Source of the DNA: Bog-473 sp963726135
GTDB taxonomy: Bacteria; Actinomycetota; Acidimicrobiia; Acidimicrobiales; RAAP-2
Direction of reading: 5' to 3'
Assembly: GCA_963726135.1 (NCBI GenBank)
Contig: CAVSBE010000008.1
Coordinates: 2,666,001-2,730,000 of the forward strand
DNA: 64,000 nucleotides
Made by a program: the position numbers and the translations under genes
Notes under the pieces: generated by a model
What the model saw: only the letters and a program-made list of their open reading frames with translations
What the model was told of the DNA's origin: nothing
Database searches by the model: none
Shown here: positions 7,684 to 17,018 of the stretch, in pieces
Numbering within the stretch: position 1 is the stretch's first letter
Layout: every line of letters begins with the position of its first letter

Positions 7684-8850
7684 TCAGATGCGGTAGAGCT
7701 TGGCGGCGTTCTCGCCCAGGATCTTGCGCTGCACGGCCGGGGCGAGGGTCGACATCTTCTCTGCGACCGTGTCGAGCGGTTTGGGATAGAGGCAGGTGGG
7801 GTGCGGGAAGTCCGTCTCGAATAGGATGCTGTCCTCCCCCACCGATTCGACAAGCGCTGGCACATTGTTCTTCTCGAACCAGAACGTCGCGTAGAGGTTC
7901 CGGCGGAAGTACTCGGACGGGAGCATCGACATGTGCGCCAACTGTTTGGGCGCGTTCTCGGACATCTCGTAGTCGAGGGCCTCGAGGATGAAGGGGATCC
8001 AACCCACCCCACTCTCCACCGACACCATCTTCAGCTCGGGGTGACGGTCCAGCATGCCGCTCAGGATGATGTTGGTCACCACGCGTGCATTGCCGATGAA
8101 AAGGAGGGTTCCGCCGATGGCGAGTTTGGTGTCCTCGTCCTGCGATTCCCAGGGGTAGGTGCCGAAGTAGGTCATCGTGGTCAGGCTGGCGCCGATGTGG
8201 AAGTGCACCGGCAGCTTCAGGTCGGCGCAGACCTCCCACAGCGGATCCCAGGCCCGGTTGGCCAGGTCCGGCCCTCCGACGTCATTCGGGTCCGACGTGA
8301 TGTTGACGCCGCGAAGGTCGAGTGCCGCCACGCGCTTCGCTTCGGCGACGCAGGCGTCCACATCCCACGCCGGCAGCACGGGCATGGGCAGGAGGCGCTG
8401 ACCCGAGTCGGCCTGCACCTCCGCCATGGCGTCGTTGTAGATCTGCACGCACAGCAGGCGCAGCTCGGGGTCCTTCACCACGTCGGAGATGCCCTGGCCG
8501 CCGAGGCCGATGGAGTTGGGGAAGCAGACCTGAGCCCAGATGCCCGAGTCGTCCATGACGTCGATGCGTGCCTTGGGGTCGAACGCGCCGAGGTGGATCT
8601 TGTCCTGCGTCCACTCGTAGAGCGCCTCGAGCGCGCGACCCTTCCCGCCTTCGCGGTCGATGACCCCACCACCGCCGGCGAAGCCGAGCTCGGCGCCGTC
8701 GACGTACCACATGGGCTTGCCGTCGACGTCGACCACATGCGGGACACGGTCCTTGTACTTGGCGGGGGCGCGCTTGGTCCACAGGTCATGAGCCTCGGTC
8801 AGATGGGTGTCCGCGTCGATCACCCGCAGCCCCTCAAGTGCAAGACCCAT
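7684..8850 (-). CDS. amidohydrolase family 2 (ACMSD-like) metal-dependent hydrolase
   Basis: 388 aa from ATG 8850, with GGGAGG upstream on the coding strand. TIM-barrel hydrolase or decarboxylase of the Amidohydro_2 family. The first strand reads RVIDADTHLTE (metal-site region), the central VHFHIGAS carries a His ligand, and the C-terminal FETDFPHPT supplies the catalytic Asp and a following His. These proteins act on carboxylated aromatic or β-keto-type compounds, but the substrate cannot be read from sequence. It is followed on the same strand, after a gap, by no partner; the MFS transporter 8940-10778 lies directly upstream on the same strand and may import the substrate. A second family member lies at 61772-62962. 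Confidence 0.8.
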   Translation of the reverse strand: MGLALEGLRVIDADTHLTEAHDLWTKRAPAKYKDRVPHVVDVDGKPMWYVDGAELGFAGGGGVIDREGGKGRALEALYEWTQDKIHLGAFDPKARIDVMDDSGIWAQVCFPNSIGLGGQGISDVVKDPELRLLCVQIYNDAMAEVQADSGQRLLPMPVLPAWDVDACVAEAKRVAALDLRGVNITSDPNDVGGPDLANRAWDPLWEVCADLKLPVHFHIGASLTTMTYFGTYPWESQDEDTKLAIGGTLLFIGNARVVTNIILSGMLDRHPELKMVSVESGVGWIPFILEALDYEMSENAPKQLAHMSMLPSEYFRRNLYATFWFEKNNVPALVESVGEDSILFETDFPHPTCLYPKPLDTVAEKMSTLAPAVQRKILGENAAKLYRI

Positions 8851-8939
8851 GTTGCCCTCCCAATTCGGCGACGATTCGAAACCCTACGACCTCGGGTACG
8901 GGCGTGCCCGGAGTGCGGATGGGGCCCGACGAATCGGCC

Positions 8940-10778
8940 CTACGCCACCGACGCGGGCTCCCGGGCCAGCTTCGCCAGTTCCTCCGTGACCATGCTCTCG
9001 TGTTCCTCGAGATCGCGACGGGCGGCTCGCGGGCTCCACCGCCCCCGCATGGTGAAGGTGAGCACTGCGAAGACTCCCATGCCGATGAGGCACACGGTCC
9101 ACCACCTCTTCCATTCACCCGGCGACGTCTTCTGGGCCGGCACGAGTTTCTGCTCGGCGACCAGGAGGCTGGCCAGGTTCTGCGAGTGCACGCCCACCTT
9201 CGTGTTGATCTCGGACTGGCTCACGGGTTGCCCCTTCAGAATCGCCAGGGCCAGCGGGTTGTAGGCCAGCAGGCCCTGAACCTGGGGATTGGTGACTCCA
9301 CCGGCGGCGGTCAGCGCCTTGATGACGCTGTGCGTGGAGTTGCACCCCTCCAGGACCGTGGCCAGGGTCGCGGGGCCCGGCTCGTGCGTCGCCTGCAGGC
9401 CGGTGATCACCGAGGCGGGCGTCGGGGTCGCGGCGCAGGCCGGTGGTGACACGGAGGGCGCATAGGGCTCGGCGGCCTGGATCGCCTGCAACGCGGTCGC
9501 CGCGGTCTGGTTATCGACCAGCGTGGTCGACGTCGTGATCACGTAGGGCAGCACGAGGAACGAAAGCGCCACGGTGATGCGCAGAATCCAACCCCAGATG
9601 GCAAGGCCCGACGCCGTGAGCGCCGGGTTGTGCGACTCGACCTGCTCCGTGTAGTTCGCCATCCACGGCGCGTAGGCGATGGCAATCGATACCGCCAGCA
9701 GGACGATCACCAGCACGTTGGAGTAGTAGCCGGTGTGTGGGTGGCCCGTCTGGACGATGAGGAAGCCCATCATCACCATGGCGCAGATCGCGCCGACGAG
9801 CATGAACGGCTTGCGGACCCGGGCCCAGTCCGACAGAGCCCCAGCGATCACCAGTCCGATCGAGAGGGAGGCCGCAAGCCACACGTTGATGCCGTTGGCC
9901 TGCGGGGTAGTCCGGTTGAACGTCACCACCCAGTAAATCGTGAGCACGCTGACTGACGCGTAATAGAAGAGTAGGAACACCGAAATCGCGATGGACGAGG
10001 CGACGAGGTCGATCTTCATCATGGAGCGGATCGGGTGCCGGGTTGCCTTCTCGACGTCGATGCCCTTGGCGCGTGCCTCGACCAGCGCTCGCTCGCGCTC
10101 GGAGACCATCAGCTGGTCGCGCAGCTGCGGGGAGAGCTCCCGCAAGAAAAAGAACGCGATCACGACCACCGCCATGCAGATCGTTCCCGAGATGATGAAC
10201 TGGTCCTGCCACGGCGCGAGATGGTCCAGCGTGTGGGTGGCCACGAGGCTGGCGCACAGGGCACCCATGGTGGGTCCGAGAGCCCAGAACCCCATCGCCA
10301 CGCCGCGTCCCATCTGCGGAGAGAAGTCGCGCATCAGCGCCGGCGTCGAGACGAGGATGATGCCCTCCACGAACCCGATCACGCAGTAGGAGGCAGCGAA
10401 CCAGAACTTCTCGGTGATGTGGGGGATGGCGAAGAGCTGAACGAGCGCGACGACGAGGGTCCCGTAGATCGTGAGATTGGCCCGGCCGATCTTGTCGGAG
10501 AGCCCGCCGATGAACGCACTGAAGGCCCCGATGGCGTTCGAGACCACCAGTAGGTAGAGGAAGTACTGGAAGGACATGTGGTAGTAGGGCAGCATCAACG
10601 GTGTGACCGCGCCCTCCACGTAGTAGAGGTAATAGAGCATGATCGTCGTCAGCACGACGATCGACAGGTACCCGAGCCTCGGCCAGGTGTCGGGGTACTT
10701 GTAGAGCTGTCGCCTCCCAAAGGCGTTCGCGAAACCGTGCTGGCCGGGAACCTGTGCGGTCACCGCAGTCGTGGTCAT
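8940..10778 (-). CDS. MFS transporter with large periplasmic-type loop
   Basis: 612 aa from ATG 10778, with AAAGGGGA upstream. Major facilitator: the motif A loop GGLSDKIGRANLTIYG sits between TM2 and TM3, and about twelve membrane helices are visible, e.g. YLSIVVLTTIMLYYLYYV and VLVIVLLAVSIAIAYAPW. Between the last two helices is a loop of about 130 residues (roughly 430-565), Ala/Pro-rich with two Cys, unusual for the family. The substrate is unknown. The gene precedes the amidohydrolase 7684-8850 on the same strand with an 89-base gap, so the two may form a small catabolic unit. Confidence 0.85.
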   Translation of the reverse strand: MTTTAVTAQVPGQHGFANAFGRRQLYKYPDTWPRLGYLSIVVLTTIMLYYLYYVEGAVTPLMLPYYHMSFQYFLYLLVVSNAIGAFSAFIGGLSDKIGRANLTIYGTLVVALVQLFAIPHITEKFWFAASYCVIGFVEGIILVSTPALMRDFSPQMGRGVAMGFWALGPTMGALCASLVATHTLDHLAPWQDQFIISGTICMAVVVIAFFFLRELSPQLRDQLMVSERERALVEARAKGIDVEKATRHPIRSMMKIDLVASSIAISVFLLFYYASVSVLTIYWVVTFNRTTPQANGINVWLAASLSIGLVIAGALSDWARVRKPFMLVGAICAMVMMGFLIVQTGHPHTGYYSNVLVIVLLAVSIAIAYAPWMANYTEQVESHNPALTASGLAIWGWILRITVALSFLVLPYVITTSTTLVDNQTAATALQAIQAAEPYAPSVSPPACAATPTPASVITGLQATHEPGPATLATVLEGCNSTHSVIKALTAAGGVTNPQVQGLLAYNPLALAILKGQPVSQSEINTKVGVHSQNLASLLVAEQKLVPAQKTSPGEWKRWWTVCLIGMGVFAVLTFTMRGRWSPRAARRDLEEHESMVTEELAKLAREPASVA

Positions 10779-11029
10779 GTTCGTCCCCTTTCCCGCGCTC
10801 TGCTCGCCCCATGCCCCCCAGCGCTCCCCCCGGAACCGGCCTTGGCGTCAGGCTCACCCGCGATGCTAGGGCCACTTCGGGGTGACCTGGGGGGTCCGAG
10901 CACACATCCTCTTCGCCGCCTCCGCCCCGGGGAGCCTGGAGCCCGTCGCCAGGGACGCCCCGAGAGAGGACTTCCGGCTCTACAGTGACCTCCAGGCCGG
11001 TTGCAGAATCGCTCGTAAGGGGGTCTGTG

Positions 11030-12417
11030 ATGGCAGAGACAGACACGACCAAGGGCGCCGACACCATGAGTGGGTCCGACGCCTTGCTGTGGACGATCGG
11101 CGCCGATCCGGTCATGCGCCCGACGATCGTGGCGCTGCTGGTGATGGACTCGACGCCCGACTGGGCCGAGGTACGGGCACGAGTCGCCTCGCTGACCGAG
11201 ACCGTGCCCCGCCTGCGGTCGCGGGCGGTCAACCGGGCGCCGGGCCGGGGCCGGCCCCAGTTCGTGCCGGACCGGAATTTCGACCTCGACCTCCACCTGC
11301 GCCGGATGCGCCTGCCCGACCACGGCGGGCTGCGAGAGGTGCTCGACCTGGCGCAGACGATGGCGACCAGTGGGTTCGATCCGGCGTTGCCCCTCTGGGA
11401 GGCCGTGCTCGTCGAGGGCGTGGACGTGGACGCTGCCGCCCTCGTCATGAAGGTCCACCACGCCCTCATCGACGGCGTGGGCGGCCTCGCGGTCCTGGCC
11501 CACCTCTTCGATGCACCTGGCGCGGCCCAGCCCTCCCCCGGCCCGAACGAGGGCCCGAGGGGGAACGGAGCGGACGCTCGCTGCTGCCGCGGCTGGGGGA
11601 CCTGCCCGACGCGGTCGGGCTCGTGGACGACGCGCTGAACGTAGTGTTCCACCCGTTCCGATCGTTCGGCCGGCTGGCCGCGCTGGGCACGTCGATCGCC
11701 AGGCTCATGGCTCCAGCCGGCAGGCCGATCTCTCCGATCATGACCGGGCGCAGTTTCCGGCGCCACGTCGATGTCTTCGACCTCGATCTCCTGACGGTGA
11801 AGCAAGCGGCCAAGGCATGGGGCGGCACGATCAATGATGTGTTCGTTGCAGCCGTCATGCGCGGCCTCGCTCTCTACCACGAGCAACACGGGGTGGTGTC
11901 CCCGGGCTTTCGCGCCCTGATGCCGGTGAACGTGCGCTTGCAGGGCGACGCGGCGGGAGGGAATCACTTCGTTCCCGCTCGGTTCGTCATTCCCGCTCAC
12001 GCCGACGTCGCCGACTGCGTGGCCGAGGTCAGGCGGGTCGCCGAGGAGTGGAAGAACGCGCCCGGGCTGACCGTGAGTGACGTGCTCGCCACCGGGTTGA
12101 GCGCGTTGCCGTCCGCCGTCGCCCGCAGCTTGTGGGGGTCGATGTTGCTGGGCAACGACGTCTGCGTCACCAACATCCCCGGACCGCCCGTCACCGTCAC
12201 CCTGGCCGGTGCCACGGTGAAGGGCATCTACGCCGTGTCGCCTCCCTCGGGGGCCGCCCTGAACGTGTCACTGATCTCAGCCGCGGATCGGGTCTGCATC
12301 ACCGTGACTGCAGACGTCGCGGCCGTCCCGGACAGCCCGAAGCTCGCCGGCTGCATCGAGGACGGCTTCGCGGAGGTCTGCTCGGTGCAGCCATCCGGAG
12401 GGCCGGGGGTGTCATGA
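11030..12417 (+). CDS. WS/DGAT-type acyltransferase (frameshifted)
   Basis: Wax ester synthase/diacylglycerol acyltransferase family, making triacylglycerol or wax esters from acyl-CoA. The start is ATG 11030 with AAGGGGG upstream. The active-site motif HHALIDG lies at about residues 143-149. The frame breaks between about 11540 and 11590, in a G-rich run. The second part continues in another frame with LLPRLGDLPDAVGLVDDAL, then GGTINDVFVAAVMRGL, PVNVR, GNDVCVTNIPGPP and the family C-terminus, ending TGA 12417. One indel restores a protein of about 460 aa. The stop overlaps the next start as ATGA, so it is coupled to the acyltransferase downstream. Confidence 0.8.
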
Positions 12418-13343
12418 GCCGGGTCATGGCCCACGCCGTGTCGCCCACGCGGTCCACCGCCAAGGGGATGCCAGGAGTCCTGGCGCCTCTGGCCCGGCGG
12501 ATCGACGCCCAGCGCGCCGACGGATCCGTCGCACGCGATCCCGGGTTCATCGCCCGCCACCGCGCGCTCGTTCGCTCCCTTACCGCCTACTTCTCGCCCG
12601 AGGTCCGAGGCATGGAGAACGTGCCCGAGACCGGCCCGGTCCTCGTCGTCGGGAACCACAACTGCGTCTTCTACATGCCCGACGTCTGGGTGACGGCGCT
12701 GGCGCTGGTCAACCGGCGCGGCCTCGATCACCCCGCCTACGCCCTCGCCTACGACCTCCTCTTCGCACTGCCCGTGGTGGGACCCACGCTACGCCGCTTC
12801 GGCGCCCTCCCGGCCCGGCCCGAGAGCGCCCTGGCGGCGCTGGCAGAGGGCGCGGCCGTCGTGGTGTATCCCGGCGGCGACTGGGAGTCCTGTCGACCTT
12901 GGCGTGACCGCAACACGGTCGACTTTGGTGGGCGAACCGGATTCGTCCGCCTGGCCCTCCAGACCGGGGTGCCGATCGTCCCGGTCGTGGCCCACGGGAG
13001 CCACGACGCGGTGATCGTGGCGTCAAGGGGCGAGCACTTCGCACGTGCGCTCGGCCTCGGCGGGCTGCGCATCAAGGTGTTCCCCATCATGGTGGGACCG
13101 CCGTTTGGGCTCGACACGTTCCTGACCCCACCACTGCCGCTGCCCTCGGCTGTCACCGTGGAGTTCCTGCCGCCCATGCACTTCGAGTGCCCGGGAGGAT
13201 CACCCGGCTCCCGCGAGATCGAGGCGGCCTCGGCCGAGGTGACCGCCGCCATGCAACAGGCGCTCGACCGCCTGAGCCGTGAGCGCCCCCATCCCGTCCG
13301 CGACGGTGTCCTCAGCCTCGCCAGACGGCTCGTCCCCCTCTGA
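12414..13343 (+). CDS. PlsC/DGAT-like lysophospholipid acyltransferase
   Basis: 309 aa. ATG 12414 overlaps the stop of the WS/DGAT gene (ATGA), indicating coupled translation. It resembles the glycerolipid acyltransferase (LPLAT) superfamily: GPVLVVGNHNCVFYMPD replaces the usual NHxxxxD block with HxxxxxxxD-type spacing, VVYPGGDWESCRPW sits where FPEG-type motifs occur, and GVPIVPVVAHGSHD follows. No clear membrane helices. Paired with the acyltransferase upstream it probably contributes to triacylglycerol or phospholipid synthesis; the exact acceptor is not known. Confidence 0.75.
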   Translation: MSRVMAHAVSPTRSTAKGMPGVLAPLARRIDAQRADGSVARDPGFIARHRALVRSLTAYFSPEVRGMENVPETGPVLVVGNHNCVFYMPDVWVTALALVNRRGLDHPAYALAYDLLFALPVVGPTLRRFGALPARPESALAALAEGAAVVVYPGGDWESCRPWRDRNTVDFGGRTGFVRLALQTGVPIVPVVAHGSHDAVIVASRGEHFARALGLGGLRIKVFPIMVGPPFGLDTFLTPPLPLPSAVTVEFLPPMHFECPGGSPGSREIEAASAEVTAAMQQALDRLSRERPHPVRDGVLSLARRLVPL

Positions 13344-13364
13344 TCGGTTCCCGGAGCCGTGCCC

Positions 13365-14525
13365 TCAGGAAGCAGTCGCCCCGAAGCTTGCGTCGGCCAC
13401 GCCCAGCGGAACGTGCCAGGTGAGGCGCGTGCCTCCCTCACGGGAGGTGCCGAGCTCGACACTGCCCCCGAGACGCTCGGCGCGCTGGCGCATGTTCCGG
13501 AGGCCGAGTCCGGCCGAGGACGGCCCACTCATGCCCTGCCCGTCGTCCGCCACGACGAGGCGCAGCTCCTCACCGGCCGCCACAGTGATCACGACCTGTG
13601 AGGCGTGGGCATGCTTGCCCACGTTGGTCAGCGCCTCCCGCAGGACCGCGAGCACCTCTTCGGCGAGCGGACCGGTCACGACGACGTCGACCGGACCGCT
13701 GAACGAGACCTGCGGGTGGATCCCGAGCACGGGACGCAGCTCGTGCACGAGATCGAGAACCTTGGGGTGCAGGCCCTCCTTGTTGATCGTGAGCTCAATG
13801 TCGAAGATCGCCTTGCGGAGTTGGCGGATCGTGTCATCGATCTTGTCGATGGCTTCCCCGATACGCATGACTGCCTCGGGCCTCTCAACGAGACGTGCCG
13901 TCCCCTGCAGCGACAGCCCGATCGCAAACAGGCGTTGGATCACCGAGTCGTGGAGATCCCGGGCGATCCGGTCCCGGTCCTCGGTCAACGCGCGGTCACG
14001 GACGAGCCCGTGGAGGCGCGCGTTCTCAATGGCGATGCCGGCCGCCATGGCGAGAGCGATCACGAGCTCCTCGTCGTCCTCCGAGAACTCGTCTGCGGTC
14101 TTCTTGTTGGTCAGGTAGAGGTTCCCGTAGACCTCACCGTGGACCCGGATGGGGACCCCCAGGAACGAGGTCATGGTGGGGTGCTGGGCGGGCGTTCCGA
14201 AGCTGTCCGGGCTGTCGGCGGTGTTGGCCAGCCGGAGCGGCTCGTCGTCCGCGATGAGCGTTCCCAGGACGCCCCGTCCTGTGGGGCGAGGGCCGATCGC
14301 CTGCTCCTCCTCGTTGCTGAGGCCGACCGTGACGAACTGGTCGAGCGCCCGCCCGTCCTCGGTCAGGACGCCGAGCGCTCCGTACCGAGCGTCGACGAGG
14401 TCGCACGCCTCCTCAATGATCCTTCGGAGCACGACGGGCAGATGCAGCTCGCCGTCGAGAATCAGGATCGCTTGCACCAGACGTCGCAGCTTGACGGGAT
14501 CGTCGATGCGGTCGAACGGCTGCAC
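13365..14525 (-). CDS. GAF-domain sensor histidine kinase (HisKA_3, NarL-type partner)
   Basis: 386 aa from GTG 14525. Cytoplasmic sensor with no membrane segments. A GAF domain covers about residues 28-170 (YGALGVLTEDG, GVPIRVHGEVYGNLYL). The dimerisation domain has the phosphoacceptor RIARDLHDSVIQRLF (His 192). The ATPase has LREALTNVGKHAHA (N box), VADDGQGM and GLGLRNMRQRAERLGG. This DevS/LiaS-like kinase is divergent from the response regulator at 14629 across 103 bases, so the two are very likely a pair. The signal is unknown; GAF may bind a small ligand or haem. Confidence 0.85.
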   Translation of the reverse strand: MQPFDRIDDPVKLRRLVQAILILDGELHLPVVLRRIIEEACDLVDARYGALGVLTEDGRALDQFVTVGLSNEEEQAIGPRPTGRGVLGTLIADDEPLRLANTADSPDSFGTPAQHPTMTSFLGVPIRVHGEVYGNLYLTNKKTADEFSEDDEELVIALAMAAGIAIENARLHGLVRDRALTEDRDRIARDLHDSVIQRLFAIGLSLQGTARLVERPEAVMRIGEAIDKIDDTIRQLRKAIFDIELTINKEGLHPKVLDLVHELRPVLGIHPQVSFSGPVDVVVTGPLAEEVLAVLREALTNVGKHAHASQVVITVAAGEELRLVVADDGQGMSGPSSAGLGLRNMRQRAERLGGSVELGTSREGGTRLTWHVPLGVADASFGATAS

Positions 14526-14628
14526 GGCTCGCCAGGATAGAGGCGGGCGGCGTCCTCGAGGAGCGGTGAGGCGCCGGCGGGGGTGTCGTCGGTCGTGCTC
14601 GTGCCTGCGCCCGTGGCATATTGGGCAT

Positions 14629-15286
14629 ATGGCGATACGAGTGTTCGTCCTCGACGATCACGAGCTGGTCCGTACGGGCCTGCGGACTCTGCTCGAGGGC
14701 GAGGGGGACATGGATGTGGTGGGCGAAGCCGGTACGGCGGAGCAGGGACTGAAGCTGATCCGCGACCTCGAGCCCGACGTCGCCATCCTCGACGTCCGCC
14801 TCCCCGACGGGAACGGGATCGAGGTCTGCCGCGAGATCCAGTCGGTCGCGCCACAGGTCCGCTGCCTGATGCTCACGTCGTATTCCGACGACGACGCTCT
14901 CTTCTCGTCCATCATGGCTGGAGCCTCCGGTTACGTGCTCAAAGAGGTTGGCGGCGGGGACCTCCTGGGCGACATCAGACGCGGTCAGCCAGGGCATGTC
15001 CCTGCTCGACCCCGTCCTGACCCAAGAATTGTTCGATCGTTTACGAAAGGACCAGGAAGCCGAGTCCCGCCTGACGGTCCTGACGCCCCAGGAGCGCAAG
15101 GTCCTGGAGCTGATCGCCCAGGGCCAGTCCAACCGCCAGATCGCCGAGCAGCTCTTCCTGGCCGAGGCGACCGTGAAGAACTACGTATCGAGCCTGCTCT
15201 CGAAGCTGGGGATGCGCCGGCGCACTGAGGCAGCGGTCTACGCCGCCGTGCTGGCCGAGCGCAAGGCCACCAATCCCAGGCCCTGA
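14629..15286 (+). CDS. NarL/FixJ-family response regulator (frameshifted)
   Basis: The start is ATG 14629. The receiver domain has acidic residues in VFVLDDHE, phosphoacceptor Asp 55 in VAILDVRLPDG, and the Lys in SGYVLKEVGGG. The frame breaks near 14983 by one extra G (GACGCGGTC). Removing it joins GDIRRVSQGMSLLDP to the linker and LuxR helix-turn-helix (LTPQERKVLELIAQGQSNRQIAEQLF, read in two parts, then TVKNYVSSLLSKLGM), ending TGA 15286. The restored protein is about 218 aa, normal for the family. It is the partner of the divergent kinase 13365-14525. Confidence 0.85.
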
Positions 15287-15307
15287 GCGGTCCGCCCCGC
15301 TCCGTCG

Positions 15308-15643
15308 CTAGGCCACCTTGGCCCGGCGGTGGTCGTCGAGGGTGCGGAAGTCGACGCCCGCGCCACGCAGCAGACCCTCGAGGCGCTGACGTTCGGCCAG
15401 GGGGTTGACGAACCGGCTGGGGTCGTTCTCAATGCCCATCGCCGTGCACAGGCGCAGCAGCATGCGGTCGTGATCGAGTTCGAGCGCCAGATCTTCGGCC
15501 ATGACGTGCTCGGCCGCGCCATGGCCGTGCAGGCGTCGGCGGCACTGCAACAGAATGACAACGAGCTCATCCCGGGAGCTTGGCAGCGGTAGCGGGTCTA
15601 CGTCCGCACACAGGCCACAGAGCAATTCGCTGTACATCGACAT
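15308..15643 (-). CDS. conserved-looking hypothetical protein (111 aa)
   Basis: Probable start ATG 15643 (MSMYSELLCGLCADVD); the frame stays open upstream to 15736, but that part would translate the direct repeats at 15679-15718. It is a soluble helical protein with no signal peptide. A segment DELVVILLQCRRRL, the repeated ELDHDRMLLRLCTAMGI and the end RQRLEGLLRGAGVDF suggest one helical bundle. Similar-looking short proteins occur in actinobacteria, but I know no function. No clear ribosome binding site. Confidence 0.55.
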   Translation of the reverse strand: MSMYSELLCGLCADVDPLPLPSSRDELVVILLQCRRRLHGHGAAEHVMAEDLALELDHDRMLLRLCTAMGIENDPSRFVNPLAERQRLEGLLRGAGVDFRTLDDHRRAKVA

Positions 15644-15678
15644 CGCGACATAATTTTGCCGGAATTGGGCTAGTGGAG

Positions 15679-15718
15679 TAGAGCCGATACTCCCCTTTTG
15701 GATAGAGCCGATACTCCC
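15679..15718. repeat. two direct repeats of TAGAGCCGATACTCCC, 24-bp period
   Basis: Perfect 16-bp copies at 15679-15694 and 15703-15718, separated by eight bases. They lie 36-75 bases upstream of the minus-strand start at 15643 and so could be a tandem operator. Confidence 0.6.
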
Positions 15719-15812
15719 TATCGTGCGCGAGGGCACCCCAACGCTCGTTCGGGTCAGGCGCCGTGCCCCTAAACCCTCGCAGGGATATCCAGGTTGGCCG
15801 GCCGCTCCCGCG

Positions 15813-16520
15813 TCAGCGCTTGCTGACCCGAGTCGACCGGTCAGCCCGGGTCAGGACGTCCTCGGCGGACTCGGTGTCAATCGCGATGGCGACTCCGAGC
15901 GAGGAACGGAGACGGAGGTCCTGCCCGCCCACCATGACCGGCTCGTCGAGCGTGTGCTGCAGTCGGCGCATCAGCGGGCCCACCGCCTGCTCGTCGTTGA
16001 CGGTCACGACCACGACGAGCTCACTCCCACCGATCCGACCGACGGTGTCCTCGGCGCGCAGCACCGAGGTCAGGCGACGCGACGCCTCACACAGGACGGT
16101 GTTCCCGGTGGTGTACCCGAGGTCGAGGTTGATCTCGCCGAGGTTGTCCAGATCGATGTGGCACACGACCACCTCACCGCCATGGCGTCGGCGTCGCGCC
16201 AGCGCCTGGGTCAGGCGGTCGAGCAGAAGGAGCTGATTGGCCAGACCCGTGTGGGGATCGGCCATGGAGAGCTGCCACAGCTGGTCGTACTTGCCCGTAG
16301 GGCGCGCCCGGCCGGGCGGTGGCGTGTCGGCGCGCGAGGAACTGAATTCCTGCAACATCGACTCGACACTGCCGGCGGCGCCGCCAGGAGACACTCCGGC
16401 GCTCGATTGAACGCTCGTTTCCGCATCGGGCCGCGCGCTGTCGGCGTCCTCGCCGTTCCCGCCAAGCCCTGTCTTGGCCCTTTTCACGTTGTCCCCCTCC
16501 GCTACCGACTTCTCACTCAT
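15813..16520 (-). CDS. degenerate GGDEF-domain protein
   Basis: 235 aa from ATG 16520 (MSEKSVAEGD); upstream in-frame codons have poor composition. Residues 1-75 are low-complexity and probably disordered. A GGDEF fold follows: DPHTGLANQLLLLDRL, VVCHIDLDNLGEINLDLGY, and the signature, which reads IGGSELVVVV where active cyclases have GGDEF. The Asp needed for metal/GTP catalysis is Ser and Phe is Leu. It is therefore probably not a working diguanylate cyclase and may bind GTP or c-di-GMP as a sensor. No membrane segment or second domain. Confidence 0.75.
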   Translation of the reverse strand: MSEKSVAEGDNVKRAKTGLGGNGEDADSARPDAETSVQSSAGVSPGGAAGSVESMLQEFSSSRADTPPPGRARPTGKYDQLWQLSMADPHTGLANQLLLLDRLTQALARRRRHGGEVVVCHIDLDNLGEINLDLGYTTGNTVLCEASRRLTSVLRAEDTVGRIGGSELVVVVTVNDEQAVGPLMRRLQHTLDEPVMVGGQDLRLRSSLGVAIAIDTESAEDVLTRADRSTRVSKR

Positions 16521-17018
16521 AACGGATCCCCAGCGGACGCAACAGTGCCGTAAGTCATGACGTGCGTGCACCGTGCACGCTCTCACACGCAAGGCACTCG
16601 TTCCGGTGAGGACTTCAGTCTACCGACCCCGACTAGAAGTGGCGGACCCCACGACAGCTCGTCGGGATGCCGGTGCGCACCTGTGACCAGGGACGGAGTA
16701 CACGTCCGGTACGACGCCCCGTCAATGCTCTCCACGCCTTCTCGGCGTGACCAGGCGCCATCTGTAGCCCAACATGGTTTCGGTTGCAGTTGCGTTGCGG
16801 TGACTCCCGTCTCGGGCGCTGCGGACGGAGCGAGAGGCGCCGGCAGCGCCCGCGGTAACCTGCGCCCGCAGCCGTCCGGAGGTTCGATAGCTCTCCGGCA
16901 GCCCGCGGCGAGTCCAGGCGCGGGCCACCACGACGCAACGACGAACGAGCCTGGATATCAGTCCCTCTCCTGCCGCGATGACGAGCGCATCTGACCACGG
17001 TCCACAGGACGGCCGCCC
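16521..17018. other. intergenic, no gene recognised
   Basis: About 500 bases between divergent genes (GGDEF protein to the left, RNase D to the right). It should hold both promoters, but no convincing -10/-35 pair stands out. No tRNA, hairpin terminator or plausible small reading frame was found. Confidence 0.4.
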
